NCBI GenBank assembly: GCA_001464455.1
Contig: LNEI01000016.1
Span: 124,001 to 188,000 of the forward strand
Origin: Acidobacteria bacterium Ga0077534
Lineage (GTDB): Bacteria > Acidobacteriota > Blastocatellia > Pyrinomonadales > Pyrinomonadaceae
Reading direction: 5' to 3'
Length of the DNA: 64,000 nt
Positions 39,182 through 50,351 of the stretch are shown in pieces. The first letter of the stretch is position 1. Each line of letters opens with the position of its first letter. A program made the translations under genes and the position numbers. The notes under the pieces are model-generated. The model did not search any database. It was not told where the DNA came from and worked only from the letters and a program-made list of their open reading frames with translations.

Positions 39182-40960
39182 ATGAAACGATGCCCTGAAT
39201 GCGGGAGAGACTACAACGACGATTCGATGAGCTTCTGTCTCGACGACGGCTCCGAATTGCTCTTCGGCCCGGCCGTGTCAGTACCACCTGCGGTAGCGGG
39301 TGGGGCTTTGTCTGGCGACTACGAACCGGCTACGGCGATCCTGCACTCGACGGCTGCTCCGGGCGAAACTCCGACTCGTGCTCAGATTCTGACTACACAG
39401 GAGACGGCGATTTTGCCGCGTGGAGCGGAGGCGGAGCCTCGGGGATCTTTGGGTGGCCTCCCGGAGAAGCAGAGCTTCTCCGCAAATAGGGCGGCCAAGC
39501 CGCTGACGGCGTTGGTTGTGGCGGTTTTAATTCTCGTTGGCGGGTTCTTTGGTTATCGATATATCGGCATTGGCGGATCGGGGGCGATCAATTCCATCGC
39601 CGTGATGCCGTTTGAGAATAGGAATTCGGATGCCGACACGGATTATTTGTCTGACGGTTTGGCGGAATCGGTGATCTTTCGGCTGACGCAGATCCCTGAT
39701 CTGCGTGTCAGCCCGACGAGTTCGGTGATGCGTTACAAGGGGAAGGAGACTGATATTGCCAAGATCGCCTCCGAACTTGGCGTAGATGCGGTGATGACCG
39801 GACGCCTCACCAAGCGGGGCGACAATCTGAATATCACGGTCGAGCTGGTGGATGCCCGAACCAACAAGTCGCTGTGGGGCGAACAGTATGAACGGAAGCT
39901 TTCGGAATTGCTGACCACCCAACGCGAGATGGTCGCCGAGATCGTGGGCAAACTGCAGCTAAAACTGTCGGGTGAAAGCGAGCAAAAGCTGGCGAAAAAA
40001 TACACCAACAATGACGAGGCCTATCAGCTTTATCTTAGGGGCCAGTATCATCTAGCCAAACGAACAAAAGACGACATTTACAAGGCCATTGATTACTACG
40101 AGCAGTCGATAAAGCTTGATCCCAACTTTGCCCTGGCCTACGCTGGTCTGAGCTATGCATACCAATTAGGGATGGGAAATTCCTTCTTTTTATTTTCCAT
40201 GGAAGAGGGTCTAAAGAGGGCAAAGGATGCCGCCGTCAGGGCGGCAGTGATAGACCCGAATCTGGCCGAGGCACGCACAGTCATCGGAATATCGCTTTCG
40301 AAGGAATTGAAATGGCCCGAAGCTGAGCGTGAATACAGGAAGGCTCTAGAGATCGATCCAAAAAACGCAGGCTCACATTACCAGTACGGCATTTTCCTCC
40401 AGTACTTCGGCCGCACCGGTGACTCGATCCGTGAGATCAAAACTGCCGTCGAATTGGATCCCCAATCTTTGATAATGCAGGCAAACCTCGCCGGGGCGCA
40501 TCTCTTTGACAGGCAAAGCGAATTGGGATTGGACTTGGCAAAGAAAGCTTTCGACCTAGATCCTAACTTTATTTTGTGCCGGTCTTGGCTTGCTTATGCC
40601 TACTGTGTGAATAAGAAATATGCCGAAGCGATCGAGCTTATAGACGCAGCGCCTCGAGACGAGGTTTCTCAGCGATTATTTGCTCGTCTTCGTGGATACG
40701 CCTTAGCAAAAAGCGGACGCCGTAGTGAGGCTGAATCGATTCTCGCAAAATACAGTTCAGATCCGACTTTCTCAGACTCGTCAAATGCCGCCACGATTTT
40801 TGGAGCACTTGGCGACAAGGACAAGGCATTTGCCGCGCTAGAGAAAGGTTTTGCCGCGAAAGAGCAATTGTCGCGAATAAAGGTCGATCCGCTTTTCGAC
40901 GATCTCCGTGACGACCCGCGATTTAAGGATCTCCTGAGACGGATGAATCTGACGGAGTAG
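39182..40960 (+). CDS. zinc-ribbon-like / TM / TolB-like / TPR protein, array copy 6
   Basis: 592 aa; same architecture; ends DDPRFKDLLRRMNLTE. Confidence 0.85.
   Translation: MKRCPECGRDYNDDSMSFCLDDGSELLFGPAVSVPPAVAGGALSGDYEPATAILHSTAAPGETPTRAQILTTQETAILPRGAEAEPRGSLGGLPEKQSFSANRAAKPLTALVVAVLILVGGFFGYRYIGIGGSGAINSIAVMPFENRNSDADTDYLSDGLAESVIFRLTQIPDLRVSPTSSVMRYKGKETDIAKIASELGVDAVMTGRLTKRGDNLNITVELVDARTNKSLWGEQYERKLSELLTTQREMVAEIVGKLQLKLSGESEQKLAKKYTNNDEAYQLYLRGQYHLAKRTKDDIYKAIDYYEQSIKLDPNFALAYAGLSYAYQLGMGNSFFLFSMEEGLKRAKDAAVRAAVIDPNLAEARTVIGISLSKELKWPEAEREYRKALEIDPKNAGSHYQYGIFLQYFGRTGDSIREIKTAVELDPQSLIMQANLAGAHLFDRQSELGLDLAKKAFDLDPNFILCRSWLAYAYCVNKKYAEAIELIDAAPRDEVSQRLFARLRGYALAKSGRRSEAESILAKYSSDPTFSDSSNAATIFGALGDKDKAFAALEKGFAAKEQLSRIKVDPLFDDLRDDPRFKDLLRRMNLTE
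39277..39306 (+). repeat. GTCAGTACC-type intragenic element (copy C)
   Basis: GTCAGTACCACCTGCGGTAGCGGGTGGGGC inside array copy 6. Confidence 0.75.
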
Positions 40961-40966
40961 AACCTT

Positions 40967-41133
40967 ATGAAAAAGCCTGGAGCAGAGACAAAGATAAGAC
41001 GATCGAATATCTGAACAAAGCGTATGACGAGCGTGAAAGACAGTTGCTCCTGCTAAAGATCGATAAAACCTGGACTTTGTGCGAGACGACCCGCGTTTTA
41101 GGGAATGGTTAAACGAGTCGGGATCCCGGAATA
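40967..41133 (+). pseudogene. decayed 3' remnant of a seventh array copy
   Basis: Manual translation gives SRDKDKTIEYLNKAYDERERQLLLLKI, then VRDDPRFRE and VKRVGIPE* in shifted frames, matching the copy 5 C-terminus GQDKDKTFEYLNKAYDQREPQIAELKI...LRDDPRFKELVRKVGFPE. Confidence 0.8.
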
Positions 41134-41173
41134 GGCTTTTTGTTTTTGCTGTCGCGGAGGGAGGCGAGTTTGA

Positions 41174-42690
<1,517 letters not shown>

Positions 42691-42694
<4 letters not shown>

Positions 42695-44148
42695 AATACG
42701 GACGAATAAAGAATTTTTATAACGGAAAGTTTGTTGAGAGCTTGGGTGTTCAGACCGACGAGGTGGTTTCGCCGATCGACGGCTCTCAACTCTCCTCGAT
42801 CCCGATGTCGACAGCGGAGGAACTGAACGCTGCCGTCGCGTCGGCAAAGGCAGCTTTTCCCGCGTGGAGCGGTACGCCGATAAAGGAGCGTGTTCAGGTA
42901 TTTTTTAGGTATCGAGCCTTGCTCGAATCTCACTTGGACGAGTTAGCTTATCTCGTGTCTGAAGAGAACGGCAAAACGTGGGACGAGGCAAAGGCGGAGG
43001 TAGAAAAATCTATTGAGTTGACAGAATTTGCATGCTCGATGCCGCAGCTTGTGAGCGGTGAGATCCTTGAGGTGTCAAAGGGTGTTGAGTGCCGGACGGA
43101 TCATTTCCCGCTCGGTGTTGTTGCGTCGATCGTGCCGTTCAACTTCCCGCTGATGGTGCCGAACTGGACGATGCCGAATGCACTTGTGCTCGGCAACACG
43201 ATGATAATGAAGCCGAGCGAACTCGTGCCGTTATCGTGCCAGCGAATGGCGGAATTGCTTAAAGAGGCCGGATTGCCTGATGGGGTTTTTAACATCATTA
43301 ACGGCGGCAAAGAGATCGTCGAGGGCATCTGTGCTCATCCGGATATTGAGGCAGTCAGCTTTGTTGGTTCGACCAAGGTTGCCAAGCTTGTTTATCAACA
43401 AAGCACGCATAATCTCAAACGTTGCGTTGCCCTCGGCGGTGCGAAAAATCATCTCTTTGTTCTGCCCGATGCCAATCCGGCGATGACGGCAAGCAACGTT
43501 ACGGCGTCGATGTCTGGCTGTGCAGGGCAGCGATGTATGGCAGCATCAGCGATGCTGGCAGTTGGGAATGTCGATCCGATAATCGCGTCTATTTGTGACG
43601 AGGCCCGTAAGGTCATGCCGGGCAAGAACCTGGGTGCGGTTATCTCGAAAGCCGCAAAGGATCGGATCGAAGATTACATCTCGCAGGCCGAGCGTGACGG
43701 AGCAAAGATCCTTGTTGACGGCCGTGGAGCTATGGTTGAAGGCAAAGAAGGCGGCACGTACGTCGGGCCCACCGTCATCGACTACGTAACGCCGGACATG
43801 TCGGTAGCGACCGAAGAAATATTCGGCCCGGTTATCTCGATCATGCGAACAGAGACAGTCGATGAGGCCTTAAAGATCGAGAATGCCAATCCGTATGGCA
43901 ACGCCGCCTCGGTTTTTACTCAGAGCGGAGGCACTGCCCGTTACATCATGGAACACGCGTCTGCCGGTATGATCGGCGTCAACATCGGCGTGCCCGTGCC
44001 GCGTGAACCGTTTTCGTTTGGCGGGTGGAACGATTCGCGTTTCGGGGCGAATGACATCACGGGAAAGAGCTCGATCGAATTTTGGACGAAGATCAAAAAG
44101 ACCACGACTAAGTGGAATCCCGAGGCGGGCGTTAATTGGATGAGCTGA
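42691..44148 (+). CDS. mmsA: CoA-acylating methylmalonate-semialdehyde dehydrogenase
   Basis: 485 aa, GTG start; FNFPLMVPNWTMPNALVLGNTMIMKPSE, GGAKNHLFVLPDA, GCAGQRCMA; overlaps the transporter by 4 bp. Confidence 0.92.
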
Positions 44149-44165
44149 CGGTTTGGAACTCAAAC

Positions 44166-44612
44166 ATGAATGAACTAAAGGTCAATACGAGTAAATTGCA
44201 AATGGTGTTAGTCATTGGCCTTGGGCTGTTTTTTGTCCCGATCGGCATTTGGATGTTGGTGTCGGGGGTAACCGGAGGCAAGGTGGTTCCGCTAGGTATT
44301 GGCTCGATGCTGCTCGTGCTTTTTGCAGTACTGCTATTTATTATCGTCAGAGCCTATCGACGCAGTGTCGGTTATTTTTCAGCCCGAGGGGTCGGACGGA
44401 ATGATGGAGCGGAGATACCTTGGTCGATGCTGAGTCGCACGGTAGATAAGATGGCTACGCGCGACAACGGCCAACCTATGCTTTGGAGAACCGAGATACA
44501 ATTCAACGACGGCACGAGCCTTTGGCTAATACCCTCCAAAATATCTAATTGGCAGGAAGTTCGTGCGTATGTGCAGGCATTGCCGTGTGAGCATACGGTT
44601 GAAGCGGCGTGA
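44166..44612 (+). CDS. hypothetical membrane protein
   Basis: ORF 44136..44612; start likely MNELKVNTSKLQ; two TM helices. Confidence 0.55.
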   Translation: MNELKVNTSKLQMVLVIGLGLFFVPIGIWMLVSGVTGGKVVPLGIGSMLLVLFAVLLFIIVRAYRRSVGYFSARGVGRNDGAEIPWSMLSRTVDKMATRDNGQPMLWRTEIQFNDGTSLWLIPSKISNWQEVRAYVQALPCEHTVEAA

Positions 44613-45706
44613 GCCAGGCTATGATGACGAAGACTAACTGGCTAAAGAGCGCGATCATCTTTTGTTTTGTAGTGATAGCACTGCTTGGAGGTCGCCTATC
44701 CACTGCGCAGAAGGCGCAGGTAGAAACCGCGGGGCAAAAATTTAAGAGCATCAAGGTGCTCAACGACATGCCTGCCGACCAGATGGGTAAGGTGATGAAC
44801 ATGTTTTCGGCGAGCCTCGGCGTCGACTGCAAATTCTGCCACACATCGAACGACGGGGACTATGAAAAAGAGGGGATCGAGCACAAGGAAACAGCGCGGA
44901 AGATGATCAAGATGGTCTTCGACCTTAATAAGTCGCAGTTCAATGGCCGGCCCGAGATCAATTGCAACACATGTCATCAAGGTATTTCGCACCCGCAGCC
45001 GAGCTTTCCGCTGGGGGAAGCGAAACCAGCCGCCCGTCGGCCATCGCAGCCCGAAAAAGGCCCGACCGCCGATGCGATCGTCGCTAAATACGAAGCCGCG
45101 ATCGGGGGCCGGTCCAACATCGACAAAGCGGCCTCGCGTAAGATCACATCAAAGCGGGTTGAGCCCGACGGGAAAACGTCCGAGCCTGAGACGATCTGGC
45201 TAAAGGCGGGCAAATATCGTGCGGATCTTGCGTACGGGAAATACGTCGTGACCGAGCTGTTTGACGGAACTATCGGCCGGAAGTTTGGTAACGGAAGCCC
45301 AATAGAACTTAAGGCCGACGAGGCAGAGCAGATAAAACGCGAGGCGGAATTAATGTCCGGCGTTCCGCTCAAAACGATATATCCCCGATTGGAATTCCGT
45401 ACGGTCGAGCGGATCGATGGAAAGGAAGTCAATTACTTCATTGGAACGACGACAGGCAATGTGCGTGAACGACTGTATTTCGATGTGGCCAGCGGGCTGC
45501 TGGTGAGGCGGACGGTTTCGACGCCGACAGTATTTGGCGGATTTCTCTATCAAGTCGATTATGCCGACTATAAAGATATCGGCGGCGTGAATTTGCCGAC
45601 GACCATTCATTACGCAGTTCCGAATATGAGTTGGACACGCAGGATATCTAACGTAAGTACTTCGGATGTTGATGATGCTATATTTGTTTTACCCGTAAAG
45701 AAATAA
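44609..45706 (+). CDS. c-type cytochrome with two CxxCH motifs and C-terminal lipoprotein-sorting-like domain
   Basis: 365 aa; signal anchor; VDCKFCHTSNDGDYEKEG...INCNTCHQGISHPQP. Confidence 0.8.
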   Translation: MSQAMMTKTNWLKSAIIFCFVVIALLGGRLSTAQKAQVETAGQKFKSIKVLNDMPADQMGKVMNMFSASLGVDCKFCHTSNDGDYEKEGIEHKETARKMIKMVFDLNKSQFNGRPEINCNTCHQGISHPQPSFPLGEAKPAARRPSQPEKGPTADAIVAKYEAAIGGRSNIDKAASRKITSKRVEPDGKTSEPETIWLKAGKYRADLAYGKYVVTELFDGTIGRKFGNGSPIELKADEAEQIKREAELMSGVPLKTIYPRLEFRTVERIDGKEVNYFIGTTTGNVRERLYFDVASGLLVRRTVSTPTVFGGFLYQVDYADYKDIGGVNLPTTIHYAVPNMSWTRRISNVSTSDVDDAIFVLPVKK

Positions 45707-45723
45707 AAGGAAAGGACAACCAA

Positions 45724-46593
45724 ATGGCGCGAATTGTGAAAGGCGGTTTGATACAGGCCCATAATCAAAAAGAGGCTGATGCACCGATCGACGAGATCAA
45801 GAAAGCGAATATCGATCACCAGATGAAGTTTGTCGAGGAAGCGGCACGGCAGGGTGTGAAGGTGTTGTGTTTTCAAGAGATCTTTACCACGCCTTATTTC
45901 TGTGCCGAACAGACTACGCGTTGGTACGATGCGGTTGAGAGCATCCCCGATGGCCCGACTGTTAAGCTGATGCAGGACGTGGCGAAGCAATTTGGCATGG
46001 TGCTCGTCGTGCCGATATATGAGGAAGAGCAGACGGGAATTTACTACAATTCTGCAGCCGTCATCGATGCGGACGGGAAATATTTAGGGAAATATCGCAA
46101 GACGCACATACCGCACGTTGCACCGGGATTTTGGGAGAAGTTCTACTTTCGGCCGGGCAATCTCGGGTATCCGTGCTTTGATACGGCGGTCGGCCGGATC
46201 GGCGTTTACATTTGTTACGATCGGCATTTTCCGGAAGGAGCTCGCTGCCTCGGTTTGAACGGGGCCGAGATAATTTTCAATCCATCGGCTACTGTTGCCG
46301 GCCTTAGTGAATATCTCTGGCGACTAGAACAGCCAGCTCACGCGGTGGCGAACGGCTACTTTGTCGGAGCGATAAACCGCGTAGGCACTGAAGCCCCGTG
46401 GAATATCGGAGAATTCTACGGCCAAAGCTATTTCTGCGATCCGCGAGGCCAGATGCTTGCGGTCGGAACTCGGGATCAGGACGAGCTAATAGTTGCCGAT
46501 CTGGAAATGGACAAGATCCGCGAGGTAAGAAACACGTGGCAGTTTTTCCGAGACCGTAGGCCAGATACTTATGGGCAGATCGTGGCAGATTGA
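45724..46593 (+). CDS. nitrilase-superfamily amidohydrolase, beta-ureidopropionase-like
   Basis: 289 aa; CFQEIFTTPYFC, GKYRKTHIPH, GVYICYDRHFPEGARCLGLNGAEIIFNPSAT (Glu-Lys-Cys triad). Confidence 0.87.
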   Translation: MARIVKGGLIQAHNQKEADAPIDEIKKANIDHQMKFVEEAARQGVKVLCFQEIFTTPYFCAEQTTRWYDAVESIPDGPTVKLMQDVAKQFGMVLVVPIYEEEQTGIYYNSAAVIDADGKYLGKYRKTHIPHVAPGFWEKFYFRPGNLGYPCFDTAVGRIGVYICYDRHFPEGARCLGLNGAEIIFNPSATVAGLSEYLWRLEQPAHAVANGYFVGAINRVGTEAPWNIGEFYGQSYFCDPRGQMLAVGTRDQDELIVADLEMDKIREVRNTWQFFRDRRPDTYGQIVAD

Positions 46594-46597
46594 TCTT

Positions 46598-47389
46598 ATG
46601 TTGTTAGTAAGTTTCCCCGGAAAAATTCGATTATTCGCGATCATTCTGATCGCGGCAGTCGCGGTTTCTGCTCAGTCGGAAACCGTGATCGAAAAGAATC
46701 TGCTCGGCCACCTGGAAACGATCTCGAAAAATGCTGGCAGGACAGAACTGCTCGACAACGAGAACAAACTGCTGAAGCAGAAACTGCTCAGGTATGCCAA
46801 AAGCCCTGCATCGCTGCGGTATCAGTTTCAGGGGCTCGCTGGAAAGCTGTACATAACGACATCGAAGGATGGTAAGTTCCGCATCTACTCGTGGGATACG
46901 AATACCGGCGGGACGATGAAATTCTTCGATGGCGTTTATCAGTACAAGACAAAACGCGGTAGGGTTTCCGCGAAAGCATTTCCGCAATCACAGGGATCTG
47001 CCCGAGGATTTTACTATCAGATCTTCCAGCTCGATGCAGCAGGGAAAACGATTTATCTGGCGAACTCAACCAGCATTTTATCCACTTCGCAAACCCGTCA
47101 GGATCTCGAAATTTACGCGATCGAAGGCGAGCGGCTTAATGACGATATCCGATTGATCAGGACATCGACGGCATTTCGAAATTCAGTTGGGTTCGATTAC
47201 GATTTTTTCTCGGTGGTCGATCGTCGAGAGCGGCCGGTGAAGTTGTTTTGGTGGGATGAAGCGAAGAAACAGTTTCGATTTCCGGTTGTCTTGAAAGACG
47301 AAAAATTTCCAAACGGCGGCCGAGTCACAAACCGGTTTATTACCTATCGATTTAATGGGAAAGCATTTGTGCGTGTCAGTGACCGTTAG
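46598..47389 (+). CDS. hypothetical secreted protein
   Basis: ORF 46571..47389; signal peptide MLLVSFPGKIRLFAIILIAAVAVSAQS. Confidence 0.55.
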   Translation: MLLVSFPGKIRLFAIILIAAVAVSAQSETVIEKNLLGHLETISKNAGRTELLDNENKLLKQKLLRYAKSPASLRYQFQGLAGKLYITTSKDGKFRIYSWDTNTGGTMKFFDGVYQYKTKRGRVSAKAFPQSQGSARGFYYQIFQLDAAGKTIYLANSTSILSTSQTRQDLEIYAIEGERLNDDIRLIRTSTAFRNSVGFDYDFFSVVDRRERPVKLFWWDEAKKQFRFPVVLKDEKFPNGGRVTNRFITYRFNGKAFVRVSDR

Positions 47390-47419
47390 GTTTTTTGCAG
47401 ATTTCAGGAGGTTAGGTTA

Positions 47420-48427
47420 ATGCGTTCTCTTGCGAGAGTGATCTTGTTATCGATCATCATTTTGGGGACCGGAAGTATGCTTCACGGTCGGTCGGCTTCG
47501 CCAATGGCCGATGCCTGGGAATTGGGGAGTAAGCTGAGCCTCGCGGGGGCCGTGCTCGCACAGGGAAATCAGGCTATAGCTGACCGGCAATTCGCCGCAG
47601 CTAATACCGCTGCTACGGCGTTAGGTATTAGATTACCCCCGTTGCCGAAGCCGAAAGGCAATAAGGTCGAAGACACAGCGACCGTCCTTAACTACCTTCT
47701 GAATTCGACCGGCAGTCCTATCATGGCGCTTTTGACTCGAAATTTCAGTGCTGAGCACAGCCATGTGTTCGAAGCCGCTCTGAAATCGAATATTTTGCTA
47801 ATGCTATACGCTCCCGGCGACTCGACATCGGCCACGGTCGCATCGGTATTGCGGGATCGTGCGGCGAAATCGAACGTAGTGACCATAATGGCCGCACAGT
47901 TGGTCGTGCTGATCGATCGGAAAGCGACGTTCGACGCCGTAAAGAACGAAGTTTTTGCAATGAACGACAAGGCTCCGAGCATAGTGGCACGCATCGATCT
48001 CGCTCGCCAGGGCGAGTCGAAGTATCAGGCCAATGATTTCACCGGCTCGGCCGATGCTTTTACCAAAGCTCTGGGCATCGATCCAACATCGGCCGAGTAT
48101 TATTTTGGCCGCGCCAGGGCATACGGAAAACTGAGCAAGAACGTCGAGGCTATCGCGGATTATACTAAAGCGATCCAGATCGAAAAGACGGCTGGTAATC
48201 GGGCGTCAAACCTTGTCGTGATGCATCACAATCGAGGGTTGCTCTATGGAATGACAAAGCAAAACGCAGTAGCCTTAGCCGATCTGACCGAGGCTATCCG
48301 TTTGAAACCGGATTACGCCAGTGCTTATCGCGTGCGGGGCTTGGTCCATCGTCAAATGGGAAACGCAAAGGCCGCAGCGGCGGATCTAGCGAAGGCGGAA
48401 CAACTGCAGCCCGGCATAACGAAATAA
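47420..48427 (+). CDS. secreted TPR-repeat protein
   Basis: 335 aa; signal peptide; three C-terminal TPRs (DFTGSADAFTKALGIDPTSAEYYFGRARAYGKL...). Confidence 0.75.
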   Translation: MRSLARVILLSIIILGTGSMLHGRSASPMADAWELGSKLSLAGAVLAQGNQAIADRQFAAANTAATALGIRLPPLPKPKGNKVEDTATVLNYLLNSTGSPIMALLTRNFSAEHSHVFEAALKSNILLMLYAPGDSTSATVASVLRDRAAKSNVVTIMAAQLVVLIDRKATFDAVKNEVFAMNDKAPSIVARIDLARQGESKYQANDFTGSADAFTKALGIDPTSAEYYFGRARAYGKLSKNVEAIADYTKAIQIEKTAGNRASNLVVMHHNRGLLYGMTKQNAVALADLTEAIRLKPDYASAYRVRGLVHRQMGNAKAAAADLAKAEQLQPGITK

Positions 48428-48569
48428 GGCGGCTTAGTTACCACGCATTTATACTTTGGCCGACGAAGTGTCGTTGCGTGGAAGGCAAACAGTGAATTCC
48501 TGACCGGTAGAATAGGATCGCAGGTAGTTTTCTAGGACGCAATAGTGAAATTGGTGTAACATTCGATTC

Positions 48570-49943
48570 ATGTCAGGATACTGTACTCCGCTGGACATCA
48601 CTCAGATCGAGCAAAATTTTGCCGACATCAATCCCGCGATGTCGACACCCGAAGCAATGCAGGAAGCGAACCGCTGCCTTTATTGTTTCGATGCTCCGTG
48701 CACGCGGGCATGTCCAACGCATATTGACGTGCCCTCTTTCATTAAGAAGATCGCGAGCGGTAATGTAACAGGGGCCGCAAGGGTCATCTTTGATGCCAAT
48801 CCTATCGGAGCCTCGTGTGCACGGGTTTGTCCGGTCGAGGTGCTTTGCGAGGGCGCTTGTGTCGAGAAAACACTGATCAATAAGCCTATCGAGATCGGAC
48901 GTCTGCAGCGATATGCGACGGACCACGTGTTTCGCAGCGGGAAGCAGCTTTTTACAAAAGGAGAGCCGAACGGCAGGTCGGTGGGGATCATTGGTTCCGG
49001 TCCGGCGGGCCTTTCGTGCGCGAGCTATCTGGCCCGCCTCGGATATGCCGTGACTGTATACGAACGTCGCGAACAGCCGGGCGGGCTCGATACCTACGGA
49101 ATGGCGGAGTACAAGATGAGCAAAAGCGTCTCGCTTGCCGAGGTCGAGCAGGTCGCAGAGATGGGCGTTAGATTTTTGACCAGAACTCAAGTTGGTGAAG
49201 GCGGTGGCCCGAATGAGATCGCGTTCGAAGAACTGAAAGCCAAACACGACGCTATCTTTCTCGCCACGGGCCTCGGATCGACTAACAAGTTGAACATTCC
49301 TGGCGAGAACCTTGCAGGCGTCATCGATGCTCTTGCGTTTATCGAGCAGGTCAAAACGCGTGACTGGCAAAATATCGAACTTGGCAAGAATGTCATTGTT
49401 ATTGGTGCCGGCAATACTGCTGTTGACGCCGTTACGCAGGCAAAACGGCTGGGAGCCGAAAAGGTGACGATGCTTTATCGCCGAAGCGAAAGAGACGCTC
49501 CGGCCTACGAGTACGAAATGGAACTCGCCCGGAAAGACGGCATCGAGTTCATGTGGCATACAACGCCGGTCGAGATAATAGGTAATTCCCGTGTTAGTGG
49601 CATACGAGTCAGGCAGGGCGATCGGGAGCAAGTTGTCGATTGCGATATGGTGATAAAGGCTATCGGGCAGACCAAGATGACATCGTTTTTCGCCGACGTT
49701 TGCGGCGTAGACATCGATGAGAAGGGCCGTGTGGCTGTCAATGAGAAGATGCAGACATCTGACTCGAAAGTGTTCGCTGGCGGCGATTGTGTCAATGGCG
49801 GTGCAGAAGCGGTCGATGCATCGCAGATGGGTAAGCTGGGGGCGATGGGTATCCACGATGCTTTGACGGGGGAAGTGATCGAGTTTGCAGGAGCGATACT
49901 GCGTGACCCGCCGAAAGCTCCGGTCGATCCAAACCCGCATTGA
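48570..49943 (+). CDS. preT: NAD(P)-dependent oxidoreductase, dihydropyrimidine dehydrogenase PreT-type subunit
   Basis: 457 aa; CLYCFDAPCTRACPTHIDVPSFIKKI, CARVCPVEVLCEGACV, GSGPAGLSCASYLARLG, GAGNTAVDAV, GGDCVNGGAEAVDA. Confidence 0.88.
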   Translation: MSGYCTPLDITQIEQNFADINPAMSTPEAMQEANRCLYCFDAPCTRACPTHIDVPSFIKKIASGNVTGAARVIFDANPIGASCARVCPVEVLCEGACVEKTLINKPIEIGRLQRYATDHVFRSGKQLFTKGEPNGRSVGIIGSGPAGLSCASYLARLGYAVTVYERREQPGGLDTYGMAEYKMSKSVSLAEVEQVAEMGVRFLTRTQVGEGGGPNEIAFEELKAKHDAIFLATGLGSTNKLNIPGENLAGVIDALAFIEQVKTRDWQNIELGKNVIVIGAGNTAVDAVTQAKRLGAEKVTMLYRRSERDAPAYEYEMELARKDGIEFMWHTTPVEIIGNSRVSGIRVRQGDREQVVDCDMVIKAIGQTKMTSFFADVCGVDIDEKGRVAVNEKMQTSDSKVFAGGDCVNGGAEAVDASQMGKLGAMGIHDALTGEVIEFAGAILRDPPKAPVDPNPH

Positions 49944-49949
49944 GGAAAT

Positions 49950-50351
49950 ATGAAGAAGAGCAAACGAATAATTCTTGCGATAGCACCGGTTTTAGGTGCC
50001 ACTTTAGCGTGCGGCGGAAGCGACGGGCCGCAGGACCGTGACGTTTACGCGACCAAAGAAGAGTGCGTCAAGGATTGGAGCGAGGGCGACCTGTGCGAAA
50101 AGATGGACGAGAACGATGAGCGTGCTTATCGCGGAACCTCGGGCGGTTATTTCTGGGGACCGGTCTACTATCGCGGCAATCGTTCGGTTAACTATAACGG
50201 CCGAACCATAAGCGGATCGAATAGCGGCAAGGCGATGAAGCCATTTACTCTAAGTTCCTCATCATCAACCGCTTCGCGAAGCAGCAAGAGCTCGCCGAGC
50301 TATAGCGGATTCAGCGGAAGCCGGTCTTCGGGCCCGAGCAGCAGCAGTTAA
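49950..50351 (+). CDS. YgiB/YjfM-like (DUF1190-type) lipoprotein with Ser-rich tail
   Basis: 133 aa; YATKEECVKDWSEGDLCEK resembles E. coli YgiB YATREDCVAEFGEGQCQ as recalled; genetic linkage to a YgiC-like gene. Confidence 0.7.
   Translation: MKKSKRIILAIAPVLGATLACGGSDGPQDRDVYATKEECVKDWSEGDLCEKMDENDERAYRGTSGGYFWGPVYYRGNRSVNYNGRTISGSNSGKAMKPFTLSSSSSTASRSSKSSPSYSGFSGSRSSGPSSSS

Noticed and set aside
27490-41133. Tandem TPR array considered as a CRISPR, phage or defence island
   Set aside because: Repeats are whole paralogous genes; no Cas, nuclease, integrase or phage structural genes were recognised nearby.
48573-49940. 455-aa antisense ORF mirroring nearly the whole preT gene
   Set aside because: Its codons are exactly in register with preT, so it exists only because preT avoids TTA, CTA and TCA codons internally. 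The product has no recognisable features, while the sense strand encodes a clear PreT.
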